DNA of 64,000 nt from Cognatiluteimonas profundi (GCF_009792795.1 NZ_VKHQ01000001.1:62001-126000), one strand, 5' to 3'; counted from the first letter of the stretch, positions 39,205 through 48,387 are shown. The notes: generated from the letters alone by a model not told the origin. Made by a program: numbers and translations.

Positions 39205-41159
39205 TGATGCCGGCGCGCGGTCTGCCGCTGGATCCACGCAGCCGCGCCTGGGCGCTGCTGGCGGCTGCCACCTGCCTGCTGCCCTTGCTGCTGCAACTGC
39301 CGCCGGAACTGGGCATCGGCATGGCCGTCGCGACGGCGCTGGTCGCAGTCGCTTCCTGGCGACGCCCATTGCCGCTGGCGATGCGATTGCTGTTGCCGCT
39401 GGTCCTTGTCGCCGCAGTGCTGTCGCGCTCGCATTTCGCATTCGGGCGCGACACGGCCTGCGCATTGCTGGCGGCGATGCTGGCGATCAAGCCCGCGGAA
39501 ACCTTCACCCTGCGCGACGGGCGCAGCCTGCTCGGATTCGCGTTGTTCGCGCCATTCGCGACCTTCCTGCTCGACCAGGGTCCTGTGTCACTGGCACTGG
39601 GCCTGGTCGGCTCGGTCCTCGCCCTGGCTGCATTGGGGCGCCTGGCCGAACTGGAATCCGGCGACACCGGCCATCCCCTGCCACCGTGGCGCCGGATGGC
39701 CGCGGTGCTGAAGCTGATGGCGATCGGCCTGCCGCTGGCACTGGCCGTGTTCTGGCTGTTCCCGCGACTGGCGACGCCGCTCTGGGGCACGCCACAACGC
39801 GCCATGGCGCGCCCTGGCCTGTCGGACCACATGGCGCCGGGACAGTGGATCGACCTGCTCACCGACGACACGACAGCCTTGCGCGTCCAGTTTTCAGGCG
39901 CGACGCCGCCCACGTCGCAGATGTACTGGCGTGGTCCGGTGCTGTCGAACTTCGATGGCCGCACCTGGACGCAGGCGCGCTGGTTGCAGGGGATTCCGGC
40001 CGCCCCTGTCCGCCCGGGCCCGACACGCTGGGACTACACGCTCGAAGTCGAACCGACCGACGGCCGCCAACTGGTCGCGCTGGAACTGCCAACCAGCATT
40101 CCCGACGGAACGCAGCTGTCGCTGGACTATGGCCTTTACGCCCGGCAACCGCTGACGACGGTGACGCATTGGCGCATGCACTCGGCGCCCCCGGCGGCGT
40201 TCGAGCCGCAACTCCGGCGGACGCTGCGTGCCATGGCGCTGGCCCTGCCCGCCGGCTACAACCCGCGCACGCTCGCGCTGGCACGCCAGTGGCGAAGCCA
40301 GGACGGAAACAATGATGCCGCCATCGTGCAGCGCGCCCTGCGCCTGTTCCACGACAGCTTCGGCTACACGCTGGCCACTCCACTGGCTGGTCGCAATTCG
40401 GTCGACGAATTCCTGTTCGAGCAGAAGGAAGGATTCTGCGAACACTTCAGCTCGGCCTTCGTGGTGCTGATGCGCGCGGCAGGCATCCCGGCGCGCGTGG
40501 TCACCGGCTACGTTGGCGGTTACCGCAATCCGATCGGCCAGTACTGGCAGGTGCGACGCTCGGACGCCCACGCCTGGGCCGAGGTCTGGATGGCGGGCCG
40601 CGGGTGGGTGCGGGTGGATCCGACGGCGGCGGTGGCGCCCGAGCGCATCTACGACACGCTGGCCGATCGTGCGCCAGGCGCCGAGGGCTTGCTGGGTGCA
40701 TGGCTGCCGACGCCGGTGTTCAACGCGAGCGACTGGCTGCGGCGCGGCTGGAACGATTTCGCCCTGGGCTTCGACGCCATCCACCAGCGCCAGCTGCTGC
40801 AACCCCTGGGCCTGGACGAACTCGACTCGGGCCGACTCGTCGCCCTGTTCTGCACCGCCGTGGCGCTGGCGCTGTTCTGGATGGCCTGGCTGACCGCCCG
40901 CGCGGAGCACGAACCGGATCCGGTCCTGCGTGCATGGCATCGACTGGACGCCCGCTATGCGCGCATCGGCCTTGGACGCGAATCGCACGAGCCGGCTGCC
41001 GACTGGGCTGAACGGGTCAGCCTGGCGGACGCGACAGCCGCTGGACAGCTGCGCCAGCTAAGCTGGCGTTTCAATTCCTGGCGTTACGCTGGACGAGAAC
41101 CGGGACGCGAGGCCAGTGCGCTGATCAAGGCCCTGGATCGCCACCGGCCCGGTCGTTGA
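39204..41159 (+). CDS. tgpA: Membrane transglutaminase-like protein (TgpA type)
   Basis: 651 residues. An N-terminal block of about six membrane helices (DUF3488, to about residue 200) is followed by a periplasmic transglutaminase core with C412 (EGFCEHFSSAFV), H456 (SDAHAWAEVW) and D472 (RVDPTAAV). One more membrane helix lies near 545-565, then a short DUF4129-like tail. Pseudomonas TgpA is essential and acts in the periplasm, substrate unknown. It completes the MoxR-DUF58-TgpA cluster. The second codon is also ATG. Confidence 0.92.
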   Translation: MMPARGLPLDPRSRAWALLAAATCLLPLLLQLPPELGIGMAVATALVAVASWRRPLPLAMRLLLPLVLVAAVLSRSHFAFGRDTACALLAAMLAIKPAETFTLRDGRSLLGFALFAPFATFLLDQGPVSLALGLVGSVLALAALGRLAELESGDTGHPLPPWRRMAAVLKLMAIGLPLALAVFWLFPRLATPLWGTPQRAMARPGLSDHMAPGQWIDLLTDDTTALRVQFSGATPPTSQMYWRGPVLSNFDGRTWTQARWLQGIPAAPVRPGPTRWDYTLEVEPTDGRQLVALELPTSIPDGTQLSLDYGLYARQPLTTVTHWRMHSAPPAAFEPQLRRTLRAMALALPAGYNPRTLALARQWRSQDGNNDAAIVQRALRLFHDSFGYTLATPLAGRNSVDEFLFEQKEGFCEHFSSAFVVLMRAAGIPARVVTGYVGGYRNPIGQYWQVRRSDAHAWAEVWMAGRGWVRVDPTAAVAPERIYDTLADRAPGAEGLLGAWLPTPVFNASDWLRRGWNDFALGFDAIHQRQLLQPLGLDELDSGRLVALFCTAVALALFWMAWLTARAEHEPDPVLRAWHRLDARYARIGLGRESHEPAADWAERVSLADATAAGQLRQLSWRFNSWRYAGREPGREASALIKALDRHRPGR

Positions 41160-41188
41160 CCACACGGTTGCATCCTTCGGAGCCGCCA

Positions 41189-41689
41189 ATGAACATCCCG
41201 ACTGCACGTTTGCGTCTCGCCGCCCTGGCACTGGCGACCGCGCTGCTTTCCGCATGCGTTTCGCAACCACGGCCGTTGCAGGGGCAATTCGCCACCATCA
41301 CGCCACGCCAGGCGATCGATCACGACAGCACCGGCGCCACGGTGCGCTGGGGTGGCCGCATCGTGTCGGTCGAACCGGGCGAGAACCGCACCTGTTTCGA
41401 GATGCTGGCGACGCGGCTGGATACCACCGGTCGGCCCTCCTGGGCGACGGACGAGGTCGGTGGACGCTTCATCGCATGTCGCACCGGTTTCTATGATCCT
41501 GCATTGTTCGAGAAGAACCGCGAGGTCACCTTCACCGGCCGTATCGACGGCTACGAGAACCGGCGCATCGGCGGCTACGACTACCGCTTCCCGCATGTCG
41601 CGGCCGATGTCGTCTACCTGTGGCCGGTACGCGAGCGGGTGAACGTAATCACGCGTCCGTCGCCGTGGCCGTGGTGGGGCTGGTGGTAA
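41189..41689 (+). CDS. slp: Slp family outer-membrane lipoprotein
   Basis: 166 residues. Lipoprotein signal with lipobox LLSAC at about 20-24. The mature part shows the Slp pattern: TPRQAIDHDSTGATVRWGGR, VTFTGRIDGYENRRIGGYDY and FPHVAADVVYLWP, ending in a Trp/Pro-rich WPWWGWW. Slp lipoproteins are outer-membrane proteins induced by starvation or stationary phase in E. coli. ATG at 41189 has GGAG seven bases upstream. It follows tgpA by 29 bases. Confidence 0.88.
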   Translation: MNIPTARLRLAALALATALLSACVSQPRPLQGQFATITPRQAIDHDSTGATVRWGGRIVSVEPGENRTCFEMLATRLDTTGRPSWATDEVGGRFIACRTGFYDPALFEKNREVTFTGRIDGYENRRIGGYDYRFPHVAADVVYLWPVRERVNVITRPSPWPWWGWW

Positions 41690-41758
41690 GCGCTGCGGAA
41701 ACCTCGCAAGGCGGCTGAATGATGGACCCGCCGATTGCGGGAACGCGATCGGCCGCGA

Positions 41759-42112
41759 TCAGCCCCGCGCGCCGAAGTGACCCAGCGGCGCACCGGCAAG
41801 CAGGTGCAGGTGCAGCTGGAAGACGGTCTGTCCGCCATCACGGTTGCAGTTCATGACGATGCGGTAGCCGTCCGCGGCGAAGCCTTCCCGACGTGCGTAG
41901 TGCGTTGCCGCCAGCACGAGTTTCCCCATCAGTCCGGCCTGCGCGCCTGTCAGGTCGTTGAGCGTGGCGATCGGCGTTTTCGGCACGAACAGCACGTGCA
42001 CCGGCGCCTGCGGGGCGACGTCGCGAAACCCGATCACGTCGTCGTCCTCGAACACGATGTCGGCCGGAATCTCGCGCCGGATGATCTTTCCGAAGATGGT
42101 GTCGTCCTGCAT
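41759..42112 (-). CDS. hinT: HIT family nucleotide hydrolase (HinT-like)
   Basis: 117 residues. The HIT motif reads Q99-L-H101-L-H103-L-L: the first histidine of the usual HxHxHxx is glutamine, while the catalytic middle histidine (H101) and third (H103) remain. N-terminal DDTIFGKIIRREIPADIVFE and VLFVPKTPI fit the HINT branch, which hydrolyses nucleoside phosphoramidates. ATG at 42112 has AGAGGA upstream. A longer frame to 42169 overlaps recR and is rejected. Last gene of dnaX-ybaB-recR-hinT. Confidence 0.9.
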   Translation of the reverse strand: MQDDTIFGKIIRREIPADIVFEDDDVIGFRDVAPQAPVHVLFVPKTPIATLNDLTGAQAGLMGKLVLAATHYARREGFAADGYRIVMNCNRDGGQTVFQLHLHLLAGAPLGHFGARG

Positions 42113-42134
42113 CTGGATTCCTCTCCCGCGTGGG

Positions 42135-42734
42135 TTACTGCGGCATTTCGCTGCGGCTGCCGAAGGCATGCGACAGCGTGCCGCGATCGACGTACTCCAG
42201 CTCCCCGCCCAGTGGCACGCCGTGCGTCAGCCGACTGGGCTTGACGCGATGCTGGCGCGCCAGTTGCGCGAGGTAGTGGGCCGTCGCCTCGCCTTCGACC
42301 GTGGGGTTGGTCGCGATGATCAGTTCCTGCACTTCGCCCTCGGCCATGCGCGCGGACAGCTGGTCCAGGCCGAGTTCGCGCGGGCCGATGCCATCCAGCG
42401 GACTCAGCCGGCCCTGCAGCACGAAGTACAGCCCGCGAAAGCCCGTTGCCTGCTCGATCGCCAATCGGTCCGCGGGTGACTCGACCACGCACAACAGCTG
42501 CCTGTCACGACTGCCGCTGGTGCAGGTCGCACAGCGGGCGTTTTCGCTGAAGTCACGGCAGCGATCGCAGTTCCCGATCTTGTCCACGGCCTCGCCCAGC
42601 GCCAGTGCCAGGCGCCTGCCACCTTCGCGCTCGCGTTCGAGCATGTGATAGGCCATGCGCTGCGCGGTCTTCTGGCCGACGCCCGGAAGCACGCGGAAGG
42701 CTTCGATCAATTGTTCGAGCAGTGACGAGGACAT
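42135..42734 (-). CDS. recR: Recombination protein RecR
   Basis: 199 residues. Helix-hairpin-helix [17 protein letters not shown], zinc finger C56, C59, C68, C71, and a Toprim domain ([15 protein letters not shown] to [14 protein letters not shown]). It acts with RecO and RecF to load RecA at gaps. Gene order dnaX-ybaB-recR is conserved across bacteria. Confidence 0.96.
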   Translation of the reverse strand: MSSSLLEQLIEAFRVLPGVGQKTAQRMAYHMLEREREGGRRLALALGEAVDKIGNCDRCRDFSENARCATCTSGSRDRQLLCVVESPADRLAIEQATGFRGLYFVLQGRLSPLDGIGPRELGLDQLSARMAEGEVQELIIATNPTVEGEATAHYLAQLARQHRVKPSRLTHGVPLGGELEYVDRGTLSHAFGSRSEMPQ

Positions 42735-42770
42735 CGTGTCAGCCGGCCCGCAGGCCCCTGTCCGGGCGCA

Positions 42771-43091
42771 TCAGAACGGCAGCTTCAGGCCGGGCGGCAT
42801 CGGCATGCCGGCGGTCGCTGCTCCCATCTTTTCCTGGGAGATCGCATTGGCCTTGGCCACGGCGTCGTTGAAGGCGGCGGCGATCAGGTCTTCGGCCATT
42901 TCAGGATCGGTGAGCACGCTGGGATCCACGCGCACCTTGCGGCATTCCATCTTCCCGCTGAGGGTCACGGTGACCATGCCGCCACCGGCGCTGCCGGTGA
43001 CTTCCGCGCTGGCGAGCTCTTCCTGCACGCGCTGCATGTTTTCCTGCATCTTCTGCGCTTGCTGCATGAGTTGGGCGATGTTTCCGCGCAT
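42771..43091 (-). CDS. ybaB: YbaB/EbfC nucleoid-associated protein
   Basis: 106 residues: an N-terminal coiled coil ([20 protein letters not shown]), a central beta sheet ([20 protein letters not shown]) and a C-terminal helix, ending Pro/Met-rich. A dimeric DNA-binding protein. ATG at 43091 has GAGGA upstream. Lies between dnaX and recR as usual. Confidence 0.95.
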   Translation of the reverse strand: MRGNIAQLMQQAQKMQENMQRVQEELASAEVTGSAGGGMVTVTLSGKMECRKVRVDPSVLTDPEMAEDLIAAAFNDAVAKANAISQEKMGAATAGMPMPPGLKLPF

Positions 43092-43147
43092 GCTGTCTAG
43101 TTCCTCGATTTGGGCGCGCACGATGCTGCGCGCAAAGGTGAAGCCGG

Positions 43148-44809
43148 TCAGTCGTCCAGCGGCCGGATCGAATCCGGCACGACGGCCGCGCCATGCTGGT
43201 TGATGAGCTGCTGCACGCCGGCGTCGGCCATGAAGGCCGACTCCGCCTGCGACTGTCGCGCATCCTGCGCGCGCGAACTGCGCTGGTGCAGCGTTTCCGC
43301 GCTGGTCGCGGTGGATTCGAACCGGATCTGCGGGATTCCACCCAGGGCCGGTGCAAGCGATTCGGCAAGTTGCCTGGTCAGGTTCGGCGCCTGCAGGTGC
43401 TCGTCCAGCGGCGACAGCGACAAACGCAACACGCCATCGGCATAGCCGACAAAACCCGCATGCACGGCGAGTTCGCGCGCCGGCCCGCGCAGGCTGCCAT
43501 CGGCGACGAGGCCCAGCCAACGTTCGGCGTCCATGTCGCCGCCAGCGCGAGGCGCGGCTTCCACGACCGGCACCGCGATTGCCGGGGCTGGCACCGCTGG
43601 GCGCGCAACGGGTGCTGGTGGCTTGGCGGCGGCCTGTGGTGCATCCAGCGCTGCCCTGGCCGCCGACGCCGACGCCACCCGTGGGGTCTTGTCGGATGCG
43701 GTCGGCTGCGTGGCTTGATGCGACGGGCGAAACGCCAGCATGCGCAACATCGCCATCTCGAATCCGGCGCGCGCGCTGGGCGCAAACGACAGGTCGCGGC
43801 GGGCATTGAGCGCCATCTGGTACCAGAGCTGCACGAGTTCGGGACGCAGCTGCGTCGCCAGCGCATCCACATCCACCGCATCGCCATCGACCTGGATGTC
43901 GGGAACCAGCTGCTTCACCTGCACGCGATGCAGGGCATCGGCAAAGGCATCGAGCACGCCGTTCCAGTCGGGCGAGAACTCGGCCAGCGTTGAAATTTCC
44001 GCCATCAGCGCGCCACCATCTCCCGCGCCGAGCGCGGACAGCAGCAGGCCGACCCGGCTGCGATCCACCGTGCCCAGCATGGTCGCGACGGCCGAGCCTT
44101 CCAGCGCGATCTCGCCACTGGCACCGGTGTAGGCGATCGCCTGGTCGAGCAAGGACAAGCCATCGCGCAGGCTCCCATCGGCGGCCTTGGACAGCTGCCT
44201 CACCGCATCGGCGTCGACCGCGATGCCCTCGGCCTGCAGGATCATGTTGATCTGCCCGCCGATCTGCTGCTCGTCCAGGCGCTTGAGATTGAACTGCAGG
44301 CAGCGCGACAGCACGGTCACCGGCAGCTTCTGCGGGTCGGTGGTCGCGAGCAGGAACTTCACGTGGCCCGGCGGTTCCTCGAGCGTCTTCAGCAGCGCGT
44401 TGAACGCCGCCTTGGACAGCATGTGGACTTCGTCGATCAGGTACACCTTCACCCGGCCGCGCGACGGCATGTATTGCGCGTTCTCGATGACTTCGCGCAC
44501 GTCGTCGACGCCGGTGTTGGAGGCGGCATCGATCTCGAGCAGGTCGATGAAACGGCCGGCGTCGATATCACGACAGGAGTTGCACTCCCCACAGGGTTCG
44601 GCCGAGGTCCCGCGCTCGCAGTTCAGCGACTTGGCGAAGATCCGCGCGATCGTTGTCTTGCCGACGCCGCGGGTACCGGTGAACAGGAAGGCATGGTGGA
44701 CGCGGCCGGTGTCCAGGGCATTGGTGAGTGCCCGGACGACATGCTCCTGCCCGACCAGTTCGGCAAAACGCTTCGGGCGCCATTTTCGGGCGAGGACGAG
44801 ATAGGACAT
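43148..44809 (-). CDS. dnaX: DNA polymerase III subunits gamma and tau
   Basis: 553 residues. Walker [11 protein letters not shown] (44-53), zinc cysteines C64, C73, C76, C79, Walker [20 protein letters not shown] and SRCLQF. A Pro/Ala-rich linker (about 365-430) leads to a tau C-terminal domain. ATPase of the clamp loader; tau also binds polymerase core and helicase. I see no A-rich slippery site like the one that makes gamma in E. coli, so gamma, if made, would need another route. Confidence 0.96.
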   Translation of the reverse strand: MSYLVLARKWRPKRFAELVGQEHVVRALTNALDTGRVHHAFLFTGTRGVGKTTIARIFAKSLNCERGTSAEPCGECNSCRDIDAGRFIDLLEIDAASNTGVDDVREVIENAQYMPSRGRVKVYLIDEVHMLSKAAFNALLKTLEEPPGHVKFLLATTDPQKLPVTVLSRCLQFNLKRLDEQQIGGQINMILQAEGIAVDADAVRQLSKAADGSLRDGLSLLDQAIAYTGASGEIALEGSAVATMLGTVDRSRVGLLLSALGAGDGGALMAEISTLAEFSPDWNGVLDAFADALHRVQVKQLVPDIQVDGDAVDVDALATQLRPELVQLWYQMALNARRDLSFAPSARAGFEMAMLRMLAFRPSHQATQPTASDKTPRVASASAARAALDAPQAAAKPPAPVARPAVPAPAIAVPVVEAAPRAGGDMDAERWLGLVADGSLRGPARELAVHAGFVGYADGVLRLSLSPLDEHLQAPNLTRQLAESLAPALGGIPQIRFESTATSAETLHQRSSRAQDARQSQAESAFMADAGVQQLINQHGAAVVPDSIRPLDD

Positions 44810-44971
44810 GCGGGCATTCTGCCGCGCCGCAGGAATTTTTGCCGCGCCTCGGGCGAATCCGCCTGCGGCTCAGCCCCGACGCGCCGCCGCGCGCCCTGGA
44901 AATCGTATCAATGCGCAAAAGTGCCGAATGGGCGTTGCCCCCGCCTTTCGCCATCCCTCGACCCGATTTTC

Positions 44972-45000
44972 TTGTGGCGCACCCCGGCGGCGGCTAGAAT
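44972..45000 (+). promoter_or_regulatory. Sigma-70-type promoter for tRNA-Ser(GGA) and 4.5S RNA
   Basis: TTGTGG (44972-44977), a 17-base spacer and TAGAAT (44995-45000). The -10 matches five of six consensus bases. Transcription would start near 45007, about 36 bases before the tRNA. No other good promoter is seen before the 4.5S gene. Confidence 0.7.
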
Positions 45001-45042
45001 TGCCGGCCCTGAATGCAAGTGTTGCGAGCATTCGGGTCCAGC

Positions 45043-45135
45043 GGAGAGGTGTCCGAGCGGTTGAAGGAGCACGCCTGGAAAGTGTGTAAGCGTCTAAACC
45101 GCGCTTCGGGGGTTCGAATCCCCCTCTCTCCGCCA
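45043..45135 (+). tRNA. tRNA-Ser (anticodon GGA)
   Basis: 93 bases with encoded CCA. Acceptor GGAGAGG pairs with TCTCTCC (last pair G-T). The anticodon stem CACGC/GTGTG holds loop CTGGAAA, anticodon GGA, reading UCC/UCU. A long variable arm typical of serine tRNA is present, and the T arm is GGGGG-TTCGAAT-CCCCC. Confidence 0.97.
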
Positions 45136-45161
45136 TTGTCGTGCTGTCTGTACGTTCCCAT

Positions 45162-45269
45162 GGTGGCCCCGTTGGCCCCTCGCGACGCCAGGTCGAAAAC
45201 CCCGCCAGGGCCGGAAGGCAGCAACGGTATCGACTGATGCGGGTGCCGAGGTCAGCCGGCGGGGCCATC
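45162..45269 (+). ncRNA. ffs: Signal recognition particle 4.5S RNA
   Basis: About 108 bases forming one long hairpin. Ends pair as GGTGGCCCC with GGGGCCATC. The conserved Ffh-binding apex is seen as CCAGGGCCGGAAGGCAGCAA with a GGAA tetraloop, and the asymmetric internal loop strand follows. This is the short proteobacterial type without an Alu domain. It forms the particle that brings membrane proteins to the translocon. It begins only 26 bases after the tRNA-Ser. Confidence 0.92.
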
Positions 45270-45273
45270 GCCC

Positions 45274-45384
45274 ATCTGTTCCGCAACGCGGAACAGATCC
45301 CAAAGTTTGCTGCGCAAACCTTGGGCCCCAGGGCCTTTGCCTTCCATCCCTGCCCCTGTCGGGGCGCCCCCTTTGGAAGGGGGC
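45274..45384. repeat. Block of tandem inverted repeats after the 4.5S gene
   Basis: Four hairpins in 111 bases. A: perfect 11-pair ATCTGTTCCGC/GCGGAACAGAT, 45274-45298, three-base loop. B: CCCAA-A-GTTTGC pairing across one mismatch, 45299-45325, abutting A. C: GCCCC/GGGGC, 45352-45365. D: perfect eight-pair GCCCCCTT/AAGGGGGC, 45366-45384, abutting C. No T-runs. It fills the gap between the 4.5S gene and the convergent moaE. It may be a repetitive extragenic element or a compound terminator. Confidence 0.75.
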
Positions 45385-45415
45385 TCGGCATTGCGACTGT
45401 CTAACTGGATCGAAA

Positions 45416-45844
45416 CTATTGCGGCGGGTGCAGCCAGGTTGAGTCGCCGTCGGCGTAGCGTTCGTGTTTCCAGATCGGCATATCCGCCTTGATCGCGTCG
45501 ATGATGAAGCGGCATGCCGCGAATGCGGCATCGCGATGACCGGCTGTCACGCCGACCCACACCGCGAGCTCGCCGATTGCCAGGTCGCCGGTGCGGTGCA
45601 CGCAATGCGCATCGAGGATGTCGAACTGCTCCAGCGCCTGGGCGAGGATGCGCTCGCCCTCGGTCCTTGCAAGCGCCGCGTAGGCTTCGTAGCGCAACCC
45701 ATGCACTTGTCGCCCGTCGTTTTCCTCGCGCACCCAGCCCTCGAAGCTCGCGTAGGCGCCGACGCGTGCGTCGAGCAGTTGCGCGCGCAAGGTCGCGGTG
45801 TCGAATGGGGTTTCGGACAGGTGGAAGCGCTTCACCTCAGCCAC
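45416..45844 (-). CDS. moaE: Molybdopterin synthase catalytic subunit MoaE
   Basis: About 142 residues. Family motifs: YASFEGWVREENDGRQVHGL, LRYEAYAALARTEGERI, VHRTGDLAIGELAVWVGVTA, HRDAAFAACRFIIDAIK, and PIWKHERYADGDSTW with the active lysine. Together with MoaD it inserts dithiolene sulfur into precursor Z. GTG at 45844 is chosen; GTGs at 45847 and 45835 are alternatives. The start lies inside moaD, so coupling is likely. Confidence 0.92.
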   Translation of the reverse strand: MAEVKRFHLSETPFDTATLRAQLLDARVGAYASFEGWVREENDGRQVHGLRYEAYAALARTEGERILAQALEQFDILDAHCVHRTGDLAIGELAVWVGVTAGHRDAAFAACRFIIDAIKADMPIWKHERYADGDSTWLHPPQ

Positions 45845-46079
45845 CACTGACCGGGGGGATGAAGGCGATCTCGCTGCCATCGCGCGGCGCATCCTGCCAG
45901 CGCGCGAACGCGCCATCGACAGCGACGCGCAGCTGCTCCCTCGCCATCGGGAATCCATGGCGCTGCTGCAATTCGGCATACAGCGCTGCAAGGTCCGCGG
46001 CCTGCGTCTGGACCGCTTCCGCATCGATGCGCGCGGCGTCCCGCAAGCTGGCGAAATAGAGCACCGTGGCGTGCGTCAC
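45837..46079 (-). CDS. moaD: Molybdopterin synthase sulfur carrier subunit MoaD
   Basis: 80-residue ubiquitin-like protein. It begins [16 protein letters not shown] and ends [11 protein letters not shown] with the C-terminal Gly-Gly that is thiocarboxylated. The GTG start overlaps the moaC stop (GTGA). Donates sulfur to MoaE. Confidence 0.93.
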   Translation of the reverse strand: MTHATVLYFASLRDAARIDAEAVQTQAADLAALYAELQQRHGFPMAREQLRVAVDGAFARWQDAPRDGSEIAFIPPVSGG

Positions 46080-46570
46080 GGCGCGGCCTTGCCGACATCG
46101 CGCCTGCCGCCACGCTTGCCGAGCAGGCGCGCCGGGCCGATGACGATTGCGTGCGACAACGCCTTGCACATGTCGTACACCGTCAACGCGGCGACGGTGG
46201 CTCCGGTCAGCGCTTCCATCTCGACACCGGTGCGGTGCGTGGTCTTGACCGTGCAGGTGATGTCCAGGTCACGCTCGCCCACCCAGTCGACCGTGAGGCG
46301 GCAGCTGTCCACGGGCAGTGGATGGCAGAACGGGATCAGCTCATGCGTGCGCTTCACTGCCATGGTGCCGGCGATGATGGCGGTTTCGACGATGCCGCCC
46401 TTGGCCGTCCGCAGGCCCGATGCGCGCAATTGCACTGCGACCGCGGCGGGAAAGCGCACCTTGCAAGCCGCAATGGCCTCGCGCGCCGTCACTGCCTTGC
46501 CGGAGACGTCGACCATGGTCGGCATGCCCTTTGGATCCACATGGGTCAAGGTGCGCCTGCGACTGGCCAC
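46076..46570 (-). CDS. moaC: Cyclic pyranopterin monophosphate synthase MoaC
   Basis: 164 residues. Motifs: [51 protein letters not shown] and CKAL. It converts the MoaA product to cyclic pyranopterin monophosphate. The GTG start directly abuts the moaA stop (TGA then GTG), and the N-terminus aligns with the family at this start. Confidence 0.95.
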   Translation of the reverse strand: MASRRRTLTHVDPKGMPTMVDVSGKAVTAREAIAACKVRFPAAVAVQLRASGLRTAKGGIVETAIIAGTMAVKRTHELIPFCHPLPVDSCRLTVDWVGERDLDITCTVKTTHRTGVEMEALTGATVAALTVYDMCKALSHAIVIGPARLLGKRGGRRDVGKAAP

Positions 46571-47635
46571 TCAGCCTCCCACCAGGAACATCTCGACGCG
46601 CTTGCCAGATGCTGCACGCGTGCCCCGCAACTCGCTGTAGCGGTCGGCTCGATCCGACCATAGCCCGGCGATGTGCTGCGCCAGCGCCGGCTGGCCTTCG
46701 CGCAATGCCGGCCGCAGATCATGCCCCTGCCCTGCGAACAGGCAGGTGTAGAGCTTGCCGTCGGCCGATACACGTGCGCGGTGGCAATCACCACAGAACG
46801 GCGTGCTGACCGAACTGACGAATCCGACTTCGCCACCGCCGTCCTCGAATCCGTAGCGCGTCGCCACTTCGCCGCGGTAATGCGGCGCCAGCGGCCGCAG
46901 CGGCCAACGCGCATGGATCGCGTCGCGGATCTCCACCGACGGCACGACGCGCGCGGCGCTCCAGCCATTGCACGTGCCCACATCCATGTATTCGATGAAA
47001 CGCAGCACGTGGCCGCTGCCACGGAAATGCCCGGCAAGCGGCAGGATCTCGCCGTCGTTGATGCCGCGCTGCACGACGCAGTTGAGCTTGATGGCGCCGA
47101 AGCCGGCTGCTTCGGCCGCCGCGATTCCCGCCAATGCGTGGCCGACGTCGCCGCGCCCGCCGGACAATTGCCGATACAACACCGGATCCAATGCGTCCAG
47201 GCTGACCGTCAGGCGCTGTAGTCCGGCGGTACGCAGCGCGTGGGCCTGGCCCGCCAGCAGCGCGCCATTGGTCGTCAGCGCCAGGTCGTCCAGGCCCGCA
47301 ATGGATGCGAGCCGCGCGATCAGCTCCGGCAGTCGCCTGCGCAACAGCGGCTCGCCACCGGTCAGGCGCAGCTTGCGCACGCCGACCTGCACGAAGCCGC
47401 GCACCAGCGTTTCGATTTCGTCGAAGTCCAGTCGCGATGCCGCATCCAGGCCGTGGTCGTCGGCGATCCGGTCGGCGGGCATGCAATAGGGGCAGCGGAA
47501 GTTGCACGCATCGATGACCGACAGCCGAAGGTCGCGCAATGGGCGACCCAGCCGATCGCTGGCCGCTGTCGTCGGTCGCGTGTCGGTCGATGTGACAGCG
47601 GCAGCCAAATCGGCGGTGTGGGAAAGCAGGGTCAC
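46571..47635 (-). CDS. moaA: GTP 3',8-cyclase MoaA
   Basis: 354-residue radical SAM enzyme. The cluster motif is C44-x3-C48-x2-C51 (ACNFRCPYCMP). The second 4Fe-4S site is formed by cysteines in TPFCGDCHRARVSADGKLYT and the following CLF. The C-terminus ends in Gly-Gly as required. It makes the first intermediate of molybdenum cofactor from GTP. The GTG start overlaps the upstream MBL gene stop (GTGA), leaving no room for a Moco riboswitch. Confidence 0.95.
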   Translation of the reverse strand: MTLLSHTADLAAAVTSTDTRPTTAASDRLGRPLRDLRLSVIDACNFRCPYCMPADRIADDHGLDAASRLDFDEIETLVRGFVQVGVRKLRLTGGEPLLRRRLPELIARLASIAGLDDLALTTNGALLAGQAHALRTAGLQRLTVSLDALDPVLYRQLSGGRGDVGHALAGIAAAEAAGFGAIKLNCVVQRGINDGEILPLAGHFRGSGHVLRFIEYMDVGTCNGWSAARVVPSVEIRDAIHARWPLRPLAPHYRGEVATRYGFEDGGGEVGFVSSVSTPFCGDCHRARVSADGKLYTCLFAGQGHDLRPALREGQPALAQHIAGLWSDRADRYSELRGTRAASGKRVEMFLVGG

Positions 47636-48387
47636 GTGTGCTCGATGGTCAGGGTGCGTGGTTCGGCCAGCGCGATGCAGTCGCCCTGCCTGGCGACGCG
47701 ATACCCGCGCGCCGACAAGGCCTCGGCATCGCCACGGCCGTAGTGGTAGAGCAGGCAACGCGCCAGCAGTTGCGGAGGGTATTCGCGCTCGAGATCGTCG
47801 ATGCCGCTGTGCGATGGGTTGCCGTGCAACGCGCAGTCGTGCGCCACCAGTTCGCCGTCGTCGGCGAATCGTGCCAGCTGCTCGGGAATCGGGCGGGTGT
47901 CGCCGGTCCACGCCAGGCTGCCGCGCAGGCGCAGCCCGAACGCGCTGTCGGGCCAGTGATGGCGCACAGGAAAGCATTCCAGGCGCACGCCGTCGTGCCA
48001 GAACGCATCACCGACCGGAACCAGCCGGAAGGCATCCCAGAAATTCGCCCCGCCCTCGGCGACGACGTTGGGATAGCTGGCGATGCGCTGCTGCAGCAGC
48101 GGCACCAGCGGCGCCGGCACATACAGCCGGGTGTCGTCGCGCCGCGGCTGGGCGAAGTAACCCGCGCCGAACAGTCGTTCCAGGCCGCCCACGTGGTCCA
48201 GGTGCGCATGGGTGATGAACAAGGCCCGCGGATACGCGCCGTAATGCGCGACGTAATCCGTGAGTCCCTCGCTGCCGCAATCGATGCCCAGCCACGGCTT
48301 GCCGTCGCGCTCGATCGTCGCCATCGCCGATCCGAGCTCGACCGCGGCGGAGTTGCCGACGCCATGGAACCGCAATGACCACATCAT
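47632..48387 (-). CDS. MBL-fold metallo-hydrolase
   Basis: 251 residues. Metal motif THAHLDHVGG, later ligands in FPVRHHW and AWTGDTRPI, and a final His-containing VAHDCALHGNPSHSG. It resembles the ribonuclease Z-like branch of the beta-lactamase superfamily. Substrate unknown. Starts within the kdkA stop (TGATG, one-base overlap) and runs into moaA (GTGA), so it bridges LPS and cofactor genes in one coupled run. Confidence 0.85.
   Translation of the reverse strand: MMWSLRFHGVGNSAAVELGSAMATIERDGKPWLGIDCGSEGLTDYVAHYGAYPRALFITHAHLDHVGGLERLFGAGYFAQPRRDDTRLYVPAPLVPLLQQRIASYPNVVAEGGANFWDAFRLVPVGDAFWHDGVRLECFPVRHHWPDSAFGLRLRGSLAWTGDTRPIPEQLARFADDGELVAHDCALHGNPSHSGIDDLEREYPPQLLARCLLYHYGRGDAEALSARGYRVARQGDCIALAEPRTLTIEHT

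Noticed and set aside
41747..41760. GATCG/CGATC inverted repeat between slp and the HIT gene as a terminator
   Set aside because: Only five pairs, no T-run, and it overlaps the HIT stop codon.
42113..42169. Longer start for the HIT gene
   Set aside because: The extension overlaps recR and encodes a basic sequence unlike HIT proteins; ATG at 42112 has a good ribosome site.
43148..44809. Programmed frameshift in dnaX to make gamma
   Set aside because: No A-rich slippery heptamer is seen in this GC-rich gene.
45324..45335. GGCCC/GGGCC as a further hairpin in the tandem block
   Set aside because: The loop would be two bases and the stem overlaps the preceding hairpin.
47632..47660. Moco riboswitch upstream of moaA
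   Set aside because: moaA starts inside the stop codon of the preceding gene, so there is no leader for a riboswitch.
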